Assembly: GCF_011742925.1 (NCBI RefSeq)
Contig: NZ_WAEL01000004.1
Span: 1 to 64,000, forward strand
Reading direction: 5' to 3'
Origin: Fibrivirga algicola
GTDB lineage: Bacteria > Bacteroidota > Bacteroidia > Cytophagales > Spirosomataceae
DNA: 64,000 bases
The stretch's first letter is position 1. Every line of letters starts with the position of its first letter. The translations under genes and the position numbers were made by a program. Below are positions 17,423-26,044 of this stretch, piece after piece. Below the pieces are notes generated by a model, which made no database searches, had not been told where the DNA came from, and worked only from the letters and a program-made list of their open reading frames with translations.

Positions 17423-19336
17423 TCAGCTATCAAACCGAATCCCGATTCGGTGCGCGGTCAGCACCGCACTGATTTCATCGATACTGGCGGGATCATCGAT
17501 CGTGGGGGGCGTGTCAATTACCTCTCCGTCGGCCAGCTGACGAATGGTCTTACGAAGAATCTTGCCCGATCGGGTCTTCGGCAGTCGCTTTACGATCACC
17601 GCGGTTCTAAAACTCGCCACAGCCCCGATGTTGTCGCGAATTAGCTTGACTAGCTCATCGCTGAGTTGGTCAGCACTGATGGTCTGTCCATCCGTCAAGA
17701 CCACCAACCCAACGGGTCGCTGCCCACGTAACGGGCAGGCTATGCCCACCACAGCACACTCGGCAACGGCGGGATGGGCACCCACGATTTCTTCCATCTC
17801 CCCCGTCGACAGGCGATGGCCCGCTACATTGATGACGTCGTCGACCCGCCCCATGATGAACACGTACCCGTCCTCATCAACGTACCCACCGTCGCCGGTG
17901 AGGTAGTAACCGGGAAAGCGGCTCAGGTACGAGGCCATGAACCGGGGGGTATCGTTCCAGAGGGTAGGCAGGCAACCCGGTGGCAGGGGTAGTTTCAGGC
18001 AAACGTACCCTTCCTGATTTGGCCCGAGTGGCTGCCCATCTTCGTCGAGAATCTGTAGCTCATAGCCACATACCGGCTTCGACGATGATCCGGGTTTTAT
18101 TGGTACAGGCTCGATACCCAACTGGTTCGCCACCATCGGCCAGCCCGATTCCGTTTGCCACCAATGATCGATAACCGGTACGTTCAGACGTTCCTGCAAC
18201 CAGTTGAGCGTAGGCGGATCACAGCGTTCACCCGCCACAAACAACGCCCTTAATGAAGACAGATCGTATGATAAGCGTAATCTGCCGTCGGGGTCCTCCT
18301 TTCGTATAGCCCGAAACGCGGTAGGTGCGGTAAAGAACGTCGCGACGTTATGTTGAGCAATCACCCGCCAGAACGTACCTGCGTCGGGAGTGCGAACGGG
18401 CTTACCCTCGAAGAGAACGGTGGTACAGCCAAGAATGAGTGGCGCGTACACAATGTAACTGTGGCCTACCGCCCAGCCCAGGTCAGAAGCGGCCCAGAAC
18501 ACCTCGCCCGGTTTTACGTTGTAAACCGCCTCTATGCTGTAGGCCATAGCAACAGCATGCCCGCCGTTGTCGCGCACGATTCCTTTGGGCTTCCCCGTAG
18601 TCCCCGACGTGTAGAGCACGTACAGCGGGTCAGTGGCACTAACCGGCACCGGCGCAACCGGACTGGCCTGAGCCAGCAACACTGCCCAGTCATGGTCGCG
18701 GGGTAGGTATAGGTCAGCCTGGCACTGCGGCCGCTGCAGCAGCACGCAATGATCGGGCTCATGCCGGGCCAGCTCCAGGGCAGCGTCGAGCAGAGGTTTG
18801 TAAGGGACCGTTTTGTCGAACTCGATGCCGCAACTGGCCGACAGCACCACCGTTGGCCGGACATCATCAATGCGAACCGCCAGTTCACGCGGGGCAAATC
18901 CACCAAATACCACCGAATGAATGGCGCCAATCCGGGCGCAGGCCAGCATGGCGAATACTGCTTCGGGCACCATCGGCATGTAAATCACGACGGTATCACC
19001 TTTTTCAACACCCAGCCCACGCAACATACCTGCTACGCTGGCTACCTCATCGCGCAATTCCAGGTACGTATACGAGCGTATCTGACCGGTCACCGGCGAG
19101 TCGTAGATCAGGGCGGGCTGTTGGGCTCGTCCGTTTTCGACATGGTAATCAACGGCCGCGTAACAGGTATTCAGTAACCCATCGGCATACCAGCGGGTTA
19201 ACCCCTCGGCATCGGTGGTCAAGATATGGTTAGGAAATCGAAACCACGGAATCCGGAAGGCCTGCTCGCGCCAGAACCCGGCAGGATCGGTCAGGCTACG
19301 ATGATGAAGCTGGGCGTAGGATTCGGTGGTTTTCAT
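17423..19336 (-). CDS. Propionyl-CoA synthetase-like acyl-CoA ligase
   Basis: 637 residues, homologous to acs but closer to the PrpE group: it starts with ESYAQLHHRSLTDPAGFWREQA, has VLYTSGTTGKPKGIVRDNGGH and WWQTESGWPM, and ends with LPKTRSGKILRKTIRQ. PrpE-type enzymes convert propionate, and more weakly acetate, to the CoA ester. Its ATG lies two bases after the stop of the upstream receiver-protein gene, so the two are translationally coupled. The substrate is inferred from family resemblance only, hence no gene symbol. Confidence 0.88.
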   Translation of the reverse strand: MKTTESYAQLHHRSLTDPAGFWREQAFRIPWFRFPNHILTTDAEGLTRWYADGLLNTCYAAVDYHVENGRAQQPALIYDSPVTGQIRSYTYLELRDEVASVAGMLRGLGVEKGDTVVIYMPMVPEAVFAMLACARIGAIHSVVFGGFAPRELAVRIDDVRPTVVLSASCGIEFDKTVPYKPLLDAALELARHEPDHCVLLQRPQCQADLYLPRDHDWAVLLAQASPVAPVPVSATDPLYVLYTSGTTGKPKGIVRDNGGHAVAMAYSIEAVYNVKPGEVFWAASDLGWAVGHSYIVYAPLILGCTTVLFEGKPVRTPDAGTFWRVIAQHNVATFFTAPTAFRAIRKEDPDGRLRLSYDLSSLRALFVAGERCDPPTLNWLQERLNVPVIDHWWQTESGWPMVANQLGIEPVPIKPGSSSKPVCGYELQILDEDGQPLGPNQEGYVCLKLPLPPGCLPTLWNDTPRFMASYLSRFPGYYLTGDGGYVDEDGYVFIMGRVDDVINVAGHRLSTGEMEEIVGAHPAVAECAVVGIACPLRGQRPVGLVVLTDGQTISADQLSDELVKLIRDNIGAVASFRTAVIVKRLPKTRSGKILRKTIRQLADGEVIDTPPTIDDPASIDEISAVLTAHRIGIRFDS

Positions 19337-19338
19337 AG

Positions 19339-19716
19339 TCAGTCCGGTTTGGTTGTTATGAGTAGCTCGTTCATCTTTTTCAGTAGTCTGCGGGGCGAAA
19401 AGGGTTTAGTCAGGCATAGATCAGCCCCAGCCTCGTAGCCCGCCCGCATGCCAACTTCCTCACTTTTCGCACTCAGAACGATTACTTTCATGCCAAGGCA
19501 GGCTGGTTCTGCCCGCACAAACCGGCACAGTTCCGGTCCATTCATGCGGGGCCTCATAGCGTTGATCAGCAGTACGTCGGGCAGTTCCTGTTGAATCAGG
19601 TGGTGCGCTTCCTGTCCGTCTCGGGCAATAAAAACGCGGTGGCCTTCCTTCTTCATCAGAAATTCAAGCGACAGTAGCGTACTGGGCTCGTCGTCAGCCA
19701 GTAAGATTGTAGGCAT
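19339..19716 (-). CDS. Pseudo-receiver protein (phospho-acceptor Asp replaced by Asn)
   Basis: 125 residues with a complete receiver fold: acidic pair DDE at 8-10, Ser in VIVLSAKSEE and Lys in LCLTKPF. The phospho-acceptor position in PDVLLINAMRPRMNG is Asn52, codon AAC, instead of Asp. Such pseudo-receivers cannot be phosphorylated in the normal way and often work as constitutive partners, or sense something else. It directly precedes, and is probably co-translated with, the acyl-CoA synthetase gene. Confidence 0.88.
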   Translation of the reverse strand: MPTILLADDEPSTLLSLEFLMKKEGHRVFIARDGQEAHHLIQQELPDVLLINAMRPRMNGPELCRFVRAEPACLGMKVIVLSAKSEEVGMRAGYEAGADLCLTKPFSPRRLLKKMNELLITTKPD

Positions 19717-20286
19717 GGTTTCGCCGTGCTGAACAGGGTACGCAACGGGTAATCTGGTGAAGCTAAGGGTAGTTGGCGTAAACAGGTTACACTAGCTTCA
19801 GATCGGCTACGTACCTAATTTGTTTAGACAAAAGTCAATGGTTAATAGTCAATGACTACACCTCCGCGTAGTGGACTGACAAACAGAACGTACCTACTGA
19901 CGGGGTGCAAACCACCCGCCCTCGTTATTCGGTTTATCAGTACTGCCTATTCCTGATTTCCAGTAAGCTAAACGTTCTGTTTTCGTCGGAATGACTATTA
20001 ACACACACCATACGACTCCCATTGGCGCCAGACAGTCTTCAGCAAGAACCTACACGGTGTGGATCGGCTACTTCTACCCTTTCACAGATAAGCCTAGCAT
20101 CATGCAGAACGTTAGCAACTCGGTCACAGGCAACGACCATTTTGTGATCGATGATCCATTTTCTTCACTGGCAGAATAGGCTACCCCCCAGATCAGGACA
20201 ATGGGGCGATTTGTTGCTGTCCAACCGAATAACTGGGTACGTTCAGGTTGCAGGCGGGTCAAGCCTGCAACCTGATCAACGACGGC
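19717..20286. other. Intergenic region upstream of the receiver gene
   Basis: About 570 bases. It should carry the promoter of the receiver/acyl-CoA synthetase operon near its left end. Two octamers ACGTACCT lie near 19809 and 19885. The right end holds the terminator of the DUF6814 gene. A short open frame around 19991-20179 has no recognisable domain. Confidence 0.5.
20244..20274 (-). terminator. Intrinsic terminator after the MFS/DUF6814 operon
   Basis: Stem CAGGTTGCAGGC (20244-20255) / GCCTGCAACCTG (20263-20274) with a 7-base loop, just beyond the stop of the minus-strand DUF6814 gene. No strong T tract follows in either direction, so efficiency is uncertain. Confidence 0.6.
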
Positions 20287-20508
20287 TCACTCCTCGTCGT
20301 ACTCGCCCTGTAGTGCGTACAGGCCAAAGCGTACCAGGCCACCCACGATGAGCGGAAGCAACACAAACAGGATGATGATCCCGAACACCAGGTCGTCTGA
20401 CTTACCGGATGCCAGCTTAGGCAACCCAAAATACATTACGCCATAGTAGCCGCACAGAGCGGCTAAAGCCAACCAGACAACACCCAGATAACGCCGTATC
20501 GCGTCCAT
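20287..20508 (-). CDS. DUF6814 small membrane protein
   Basis: 73 residues with two membrane helices (about 8-28 and 40-64) and the conserved end FGLYALQGEYDEE, as in DUF6814. In Bacteroidota this family is usually encoded next to an MFS carrier, as here, 40 bases after the MFS gene in the same operon. It may be a small accessory subunit of the transporter. The biochemical role is unknown. Confidence 0.8.
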   Translation of the reverse strand: MDAIRRYLGVVWLALAALCGYYGVMYFGLPKLASGKSDDLVFGIIILFVLLPLIVGGLVRFGLYALQGEYDEE

Positions 20509-20548
20509 ATTTCAATTTGGTTTAAGGAGAGAGTCAAAACAAGATGAA

Positions 20549-22132
20549 TTAATCGGCCACCCGGCGGGAGCTGCTAATGTAGATCAGGCCAATGGCCAGG
20601 CTGACACCCGCAATGACAATGGGATACCATAAACCCTCCAGGTAAGGCGCCGCGTAAGGTACTGTCTCACCCATTTTTACGGCTGTGGCGTTGGCTTCTT
20701 TGGCCCCGGTGGCCAGGTACGTCGCTACGGCAGGCAGCAGCCCTCCGAACACGCCGTTACCAATGTGATACGGTAATGACATCGACGTGTAGCGAATTTT
20801 GGTTGGAAACATTTCCACCAGAAACGCTGCGATCGGCCCATACACCATCGTAACAAAGATAACCTGGATGAAGACCAGCCAGATCAGCAGCCAGCGGTCG
20901 GCGTCGTTGATCAAAACGGTCTTTTTCACTTCTGGTACTGGCACAGCATCGGTTGCAGAGGCCCCCATTTTGGATTTGGTTACCTCGGTTAGTTTCGTGC
21001 CGTCTGTGTATTCCTTCGAGACCGTTATTGTCTTGATCTGGCCACCCGTCACTTTCGGATCAGCCACCGTCTTTTCGTCTGTTGTCGTCTTTGACACCAC
21101 CTCCTGTTTGGTCGCCAGATTTGTAGTCTGGTACATCTTCTCGTAGATCGTTCGGTACGAGAGGATAGCAATGAACATCCCTGCCATCATTATGCCTTTG
21201 CGGCCAATGCGATCCGACAGCCAGCCAAAGAGCACAAAGAACGGCGTACCCATCAGCAAGGCGATGGCCATCAGTTCATCCGATTGAAGCGCATCGACAT
21301 TGCAGACCGTTTTAATGAAACTCATGGCGTAGAACTGACCCGTGTACCAAACGACGCCCTGGCCCATTGTGGCACCAAACAGGGCCAGCAGTACAAATTT
21401 GAAGTTGTACTTGTTGCCAAAGCTCTCTTTAAGCGGGTTCGTAGAGCCCTTCCCCTCTGCCTTTACTTTGGCAAACAGTGGCGACTCATGCATATTCTTG
21501 CGAATGATGTAGGAGATAAGCACCATCAAAATAGACACCAGGAACGGCACGCGCCAGCCCCATTCGTCGAACTCTTCCTTCGACAGCGATTTACGCGTGA
21601 TCAGGATGACTAGCAACGAGACAAACAGACCAACAGTGGCGGTAGTCTGAATCCACGATGTCCAGAAGCCACGTCGGTTTGTCGGCGAATGTTCGGCTAC
21701 GTAGGTAGCTGCCCCACCGTATTCGCCCCCCAGTGCAAGTCCCTGCAGCAAGCGTAAAATAAGTACCAGCAGCGGTGCCCAGAACCCAATGGTTTCGTAG
21801 GCCGGAATCAGGCCGATCAGAAACGTAGCCCCGCCCATCAGCATCAGCGTTACCATGAAGGTATATTTCCTGCCAATGAGGTCACCCAGACGTCCGAAGA
21901 ACAGCGCGCCGAAAGGCCGAACGACAAAACCCGCCGCGAAGGTGGCAAGCGTCGACAGGAAGGCGGCCGTTGGGTTTCCCTCGGGAAAGAATTTTGTCGA
22001 CAGCACTACCGCGAGTGAGCCGAAGATGTAGAAATCGTACCATTCAATGAGTGTCCCGACCGATGAAGCACCGATCACACTGATGAGTGAGCGCGTGCTG
22101 GTGGTTGTAGGACTACTTGATTCTGTTGTCAT
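20549..22132 (-). CDS. MHS-family MFS transporter
   Basis: 527 residues with the 12-helix MFS layout. Metabolite:H+ symporter landmarks: GTLIEWYDFYIFGSLA near the N-terminus, FFGRLGDLIGRKYT in the 2-3 loop, LRLLQGLALGGEYGGAATYV, and GWLSDRIGRKG in the 8-9 loop. An insert of about 90 Thr/Lys-rich residues (about 340-425) lies between membrane helices and is absent from E. coli ProP/KgtP-type carriers. The substrate is unknown. The acs and prpE-like genes nearby make a short-chain carboxylate plausible. Confidence 0.9.
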   Translation of the reverse strand: MTTESSSPTTTSTRSLISVIGASSVGTLIEWYDFYIFGSLAVVLSTKFFPEGNPTAAFLSTLATFAAGFVVRPFGALFFGRLGDLIGRKYTFMVTLMLMGGATFLIGLIPAYETIGFWAPLLVLILRLLQGLALGGEYGGAATYVAEHSPTNRRGFWTSWIQTTATVGLFVSLLVILITRKSLSKEEFDEWGWRVPFLVSILMVLISYIIRKNMHESPLFAKVKAEGKGSTNPLKESFGNKYNFKFVLLALFGATMGQGVVWYTGQFYAMSFIKTVCNVDALQSDELMAIALLMGTPFFVLFGWLSDRIGRKGIMMAGMFIAILSYRTIYEKMYQTTNLATKQEVVSKTTTDEKTVADPKVTGGQIKTITVSKEYTDGTKLTEVTKSKMGASATDAVPVPEVKKTVLINDADRWLLIWLVFIQVIFVTMVYGPIAAFLVEMFPTKIRYTSMSLPYHIGNGVFGGLLPAVATYLATGAKEANATAVKMGETVPYAAPYLEGLWYPIVIAGVSLAIGLIYISSSRRVAD

Positions 22133-22440
22133 GAGAAAGTAGCGAAAAGGCCAAAAAAGAAGGGGTATAGAGTTGGGATGAAAAGACTGTTACGACTATG
22201 TTGCCAGATCCACCGATTTATCTGGGATAGCTGTCTGTAGAGTTATTTGTCGATGTATCGAAGGCGATGACTGTGTATTCATACTCAGCGCCTATGGCAA
22301 ACAAAGTGACCAATCATTTAGCCGGCGGCTACCCGTGTTCGTGCAGCTATACCAGTTCGACTGACTGGCTAATCCGCCTACTGTGGGTGTCACCCGTATG
22401 TTGATCTGTCTGGGTATGGGAATCAGACTAACTGATGCAA
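22133..22440. other. Upstream region of the MFS operon
   Basis: 308 bases between the MFS start and the end of the transposase-derived gene, both read leftward. It should contain the MFS operon promoter. I see no strong hairpin or conserved box. Confidence 0.4.
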
Positions 22441-22860
22441 TCAGGTTCTGTAGCGTTCCCACCGAATCAGCATAAATTTATCACCAAGCTCAGTGACGAT
22501 TATGCCCGCGCCGGCAATGTTTTCCGGCTTACTCATATAGTCCGTCAATTCACTGTGATTGACAATCGTGTAGGTAGGATTGTACGCCATGTTTTCGGGC
22601 ACTTTAATCTGGTACTTTTTTATCCAGTTCATCACCGACACATGGCTTACGCCCAGAAGCCGCTCGATCTCCCGCAGGCTGATTCCTTCAAGGTACAGTT
22701 GCAATGCCTTTACGACGTAATACGTGCTGGTACTCCGCCCCACTTTGTCGACGGTAAAATTGTACGTACACTGCTTGCACCTGAAGCGCTGGCGTCCGGC
22801 AATAATGCCATTCCGAACAGCTGTAGTGCTTTGACACTTAGGGCATTTTCGAATAGCCAT
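22441..22860 (-). CDS. Transposase-derived zinc-finger/HTH protein
   Basis: 139 residues from the ATG at 22860 (MAIRKCPKC). The N-terminal half is an IS1-type InsA-like module: a zinc finger with CPKC and CKQC pairs, then a helix-turn-helix (LYLEGISLREIERLLGVSHV, VMNWIKKY). The C-terminal half (about 88-139) is not a DDE nuclease and shows no catalytic residues. No inverted repeats or InsB partner are visible. This suggests a domesticated DNA-binding protein rather than an active insertion sequence; it sits just upstream of the carrier operon on the same strand and might regulate it. Confidence 0.75.
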   Translation of the reverse strand: MAIRKCPKCQSTTAVRNGIIAGRQRFRCKQCTYNFTVDKVGRSTSTYYVVKALQLYLEGISLREIERLLGVSHVSVMNWIKKYQIKVPENMAYNPTYTIVNHSELTDYMSKPENIAGAGIIVTELGDKFMLIRWERYRT

Positions 22861-23145
22861 ACGAACGCAAACGTATCTATAGTGATTTAGCAAATATATA
22901 GAAACTTACTGTTTTCCATCAAAAACATCTTTGAATAGTTAAACTAGCCCTCTTACCCTACCGAACAAACCGACGCTAATCAACTACCCGTCCCGCCAAA
23001 GACGTAAACACTTGCATTCATTGCGCTACCTGACGATGGTGAGTTGTAAACAACAGCTCATCCGGCGCTAATCTGCCAACTTTACCGACCTGCGCAGTTG
23101 TAGCTCCTTCTATTTGCCCGTATTTTTATACGGTCTACTGCCCTT

Positions 23146-24768
23146 ATGCTCCGTACGTACTTTTCTACCACGTTTCTCGTCCTGCTGGTGAGCCAATTTA
23201 TGGCCTGTCAGTCTGGTCAGCCTGCATCAACCACGCCTGCGGCCCCGCTGACGGCCTCACACCTGACTGGCAAGCAACTCGCCGCCACTTATTGCGGCAA
23301 CTGCCACCTCCTGCCTGACCCGTCGTTACTGCCCAAACCCATCTGGCGTGACCGGGTACTGCCCCAAATGGCCCTGCGGCTCGGCTTCTCCATCGACTCC
23401 ATCTCGCCATACGCGATGATGGATGATGCCCAGGAAATCAATCGGGTGATTCAGTCGAGTGCATTCCCCGGCTCTCCGGTCATTCATACTGATGACTGGA
23501 CAAAGATTGTCCGCTACTACACGGACAACGCGCCCGCTCAGCCCCTGCCGCAACCGGCCAAACCAGCCCCTGAGGTTGGCCTACCGCTCTTTAAGCTGCA
23601 ATACCCACCCCGCCGCTTTACCGCAGCCACTACCCTGCTGCGGTACGATAAGGCCGGTCAGCGAATTCTGGCAGGCAACGGGCAGGGTAACCTGTTTATG
23701 CTTGATCAGAATTTACAGGTACTGGATTCGGTGCCGGTTGGCTCGCCTCCATTGGATGTTCGGGCATCAGCCGATGGCTCAGTACACGTATTGGCAGCCG
23801 GCAACATGGAACCCAACGATCAGCTGACCGGAAGGTGGCAACCTGTAACCTTTCCTGGTCACCCAGGTACGTCGAAAAACCCATCCGTTGGGACTCATAT
23901 CGATTCGCTGGGCCGTCCGGTTTCGGTAGCGGTGGCTGACCTGAATCAGGATGGGCAGGAGGATGTCGTTATCTGTCAGTTCGGCAACTATACCGGCAAA
24001 CTCAGTTGGTATGAGCGGCGCGGATCACGGTATTTCCAGCATCTACTTGATCCCGTTCCGGGTGCCCGGCGAGCCCTGATAACTGATGTGAATAACGACG
24101 GACGCCCTGATATCGTGGCCCTGCTATCGCAGGGGGATGAGCAGATTGCCGTATATTATAATGATGGTGGTGGCCGGTTTACCAAAATGGTAGCCCTGCG
24201 CTTTCCGTCGGTGTACGGTTCCAGCTATTTCGACCTGACAGATATGGATCGAGACGGCGATCTGGATATTCTCTACACCAACGGCGACAATGGCGATAAG
24301 TCCTATTCGCTGAAGGCGTTCCACGGGGTCCGGGTATTCATAAACGATGGGCACTTCAAGTTCAAACAGACCCTGTTTTATCCACTATACGGCGCTCAGC
24401 AGGCAATAGCCCGTGATTTTGACCAGGATGGCGATCTGGATATCGCCGCCATTTCCTTTTTTCCAAACTACGATAAAAGCCCCGTAGAGTCGTTTGTGTA
24501 TCTGGAAAACCAGGGAAACTTCAAGCTGAAAGCACGTACGTTTCCGCATCCCGAGCAGGGCCATTGGATGGTGATGGAAGTAGGCGACATAGATCAGGAT
24601 GGCGACGACGACCTCTTGCTTGGCTCTTTTTTCAGGGCGATTACCCCCACCCCAAAGCCCTTACTGACACAGTGGTTCACCGCTGGAAAAGGGATTCTGC
24701 TACTCAAAAATCAGACAACGAAACAGAAGACCGTCCTTACGCCCGTCGCACATGTTTCGCTAAAATGA
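23146..24768 (+). CDS. Lipoprotein with c-heme motif and VCBS repeats
   Basis: 540 residues. The signal peptide ends in a lipobox (SQFMAC), so Lgt would lipidate the Cys. A heme-binding motif CGNCH near residue 49, with LLPDPSLLP, marks a short cytochrome c domain. From about 260 on there are FG-GAP/VCBS repeats with Ca-binding-like DLNQDGQEDVV, DVNNDGRPDIV, DMDRDGDLDIL, DFDQDGDLDIA and DIDQDGDDDLL. The fold should be a beta-propeller on the cell surface or in the periplasm. Related Bacteroidota and Planctomycetes proteins are uncharacterised; redox or binding functions are possible. Confidence 0.88.
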   Translation: MLRTYFSTTFLVLLVSQFMACQSGQPASTTPAAPLTASHLTGKQLAATYCGNCHLLPDPSLLPKPIWRDRVLPQMALRLGFSIDSISPYAMMDDAQEINRVIQSSAFPGSPVIHTDDWTKIVRYYTDNAPAQPLPQPAKPAPEVGLPLFKLQYPPRRFTAATTLLRYDKAGQRILAGNGQGNLFMLDQNLQVLDSVPVGSPPLDVRASADGSVHVLAAGNMEPNDQLTGRWQPVTFPGHPGTSKNPSVGTHIDSLGRPVSVAVADLNQDGQEDVVICQFGNYTGKLSWYERRGSRYFQHLLDPVPGARRALITDVNNDGRPDIVALLSQGDEQIAVYYNDGGGRFTKMVALRFPSVYGSSYFDLTDMDRDGDLDILYTNGDNGDKSYSLKAFHGVRVFINDGHFKFKQTLFYPLYGAQQAIARDFDQDGDLDIAAISFFPNYDKSPVESFVYLENQGNFKLKARTFPHPEQGHWMVMEVGDIDQDGDDDLLLGSFFRAITPTPKPLLTQWFTAGKGILLLKNQTTKQKTVLTPVAHVSLK

Positions 24769-24838
24769 GGTTCGTTAGCTAAGGAGCGGAAACAGCTTTC
24801 ATTTCCATAGGTTTAGTAGTCTTAAAACGCTCAACAGT

Positions 24839-25837
24839 ATGGAAACTCAATTTTTGGAACGGTCAGTCGACCAAACCAGCCCCGACGACCTATCGGCTTA
24901 CACAACGCCAGACCGCGCAACCCCCTACGACGTCACCGACGACGTATTTGGCATTAAGACGTTATTTGTTAACGTTTTTTTCATTGGCAAACCCGGTGAT
25001 GGCAACCCCTGGACACTGGTCGATGCAGGTTTTTATGGCTACACCGACGCCATTCGCCAGCGCGCCGAGCAATTATACGGGGCAGACAACCCGCCCAACG
25101 CCATTATCTTAACGCATGGTCATGCCGACCATATCGGGTCGCTACACACATTGCTGACGCAGTGGGGAAACGTACCTGTGTATGCCCACCGCCTTGAACG
25201 CCCATACCTGACTGGTGTTTCCAGCTACCCACCACCCGACCCAGCCATTGGCGGCGGAGGTATGTCGCTGATGTCGTGGATTTTCCCAATTGGTCCCGAA
25301 GATTTCAGCGACGTCCTAACCGACATTCCGGCAACCCTGCAACTTCCTGAACTCCCCGACTGGCGGGTAGTTCATACGCCTGGTCATGCGCCCGGTCATA
25401 TTTCGCTGTTTCGGAACAAAGATCGTACGTTGATCGCCGGTGATGCATTCATAACGACTGACCAGAACTCCATATCAGCGGTGATCAACCAAACGGAGGA
25501 AGTACACGGACCACCTGCCTATTTCACCTGCGACTGGGAGGCCGCCGAAGAGTCGGTTAAAAAGCTGGCGCTGCTCAACCCAACGAAAGTAGGAACGGGC
25601 CACGGCGTATCGATGCGTGGGCTGGATCTGCAACTCGAACTCGGTCGGCTGGTCAGTGAATTCCGGAAACGGTCAATTCCGTCCAACGGCAGGTACGTAA
25701 AAGAAGCCGCCGTTACTGACGAGCATGGCATTGTATCGATGCCCGAGCCAACATCTTACAACATCGCCCGGGCTATCGGCATTGGCCTGGCGGTTGGTCT
25801 GGTTTGGGGCTTGATCAGGTCTGTGAAACACAGATAA
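24839..25837 (+). CDS. MBL-fold metallo-hydrolase with C-terminal membrane helix
   Basis: 332 residues. Metallo-beta-lactamase motifs: LVDAGFYGY, the metal-binding HGHADHIGSLH at about 90-100, HTPGHAPGHISLF, and AGDAFITTD. The C-terminus (about 305-328) is one hydrophobic helix ending in basic residues, so it is probably anchored to the inner membrane with the hydrolase in the cytoplasm. There is no signal peptide. The substrate is unknown; the family includes thioesterases, lactonases and glyoxalase II. Transcription probably ends at the long hairpin at 25970. Confidence 0.9.
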   Translation: METQFLERSVDQTSPDDLSAYTTPDRATPYDVTDDVFGIKTLFVNVFFIGKPGDGNPWTLVDAGFYGYTDAIRQRAEQLYGADNPPNAIILTHGHADHIGSLHTLLTQWGNVPVYAHRLERPYLTGVSSYPPPDPAIGGGGMSLMSWIFPIGPEDFSDVLTDIPATLQLPELPDWRVVHTPGHAPGHISLFRNKDRTLIAGDAFITTDQNSISAVINQTEEVHGPPAYFTCDWEAAEESVKKLALLNPTKVGTGHGVSMRGLDLQLELGRLVSEFRKRSIPSNGRYVKEAAVTDEHGIVSMPEPTSYNIARAIGIGLAVGLVWGLIRSVKHR

Positions 25838-25969
25838 ATATGACTCGCAGTTAATGATATCATCAAACTGCTGATTCATATTATGTTTGCCTATTCTAAG
25901 TCTGTCAACGGGCCTGACCAAGTTATAAGATACTTACATACAGTCACTTACGTAAAGTTTCTCCAGAAT

Positions 25970-26041
25970 AGTAGGTACAAAAAAATATGCACGAAACAGA
26001 GTACTTATACTCTGTTTCGTGCATATTTTTTTGTACCTACT
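25970..26041. terminator. Perfect 34-bp hairpin between convergent genes
   Basis: The arms 25970-26003 and 26008-26041 are exact reverse complements with a 4-base loop. Each arm contains a run of seven A or seven T. It lies between the MBL gene (plus) and the protease gene (minus), whose stop is 4 bases away, so it should work as a bidirectional terminator. The length and perfection are unusual. Confidence 0.75.
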
Positions 26042-26044
26042 TAC

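Noticed and set aside
19991-20179. 62-codon plus-strand frame
   Set aside because: No recognisable domain, no convincing ribosome site, and a composition like the surrounding non-coding DNA.
22441-22860. Active IS1-family insertion sequence
   Set aside because: No DDE/InsB partner, no terminal inverted repeats and no target duplication could be seen around the gene.
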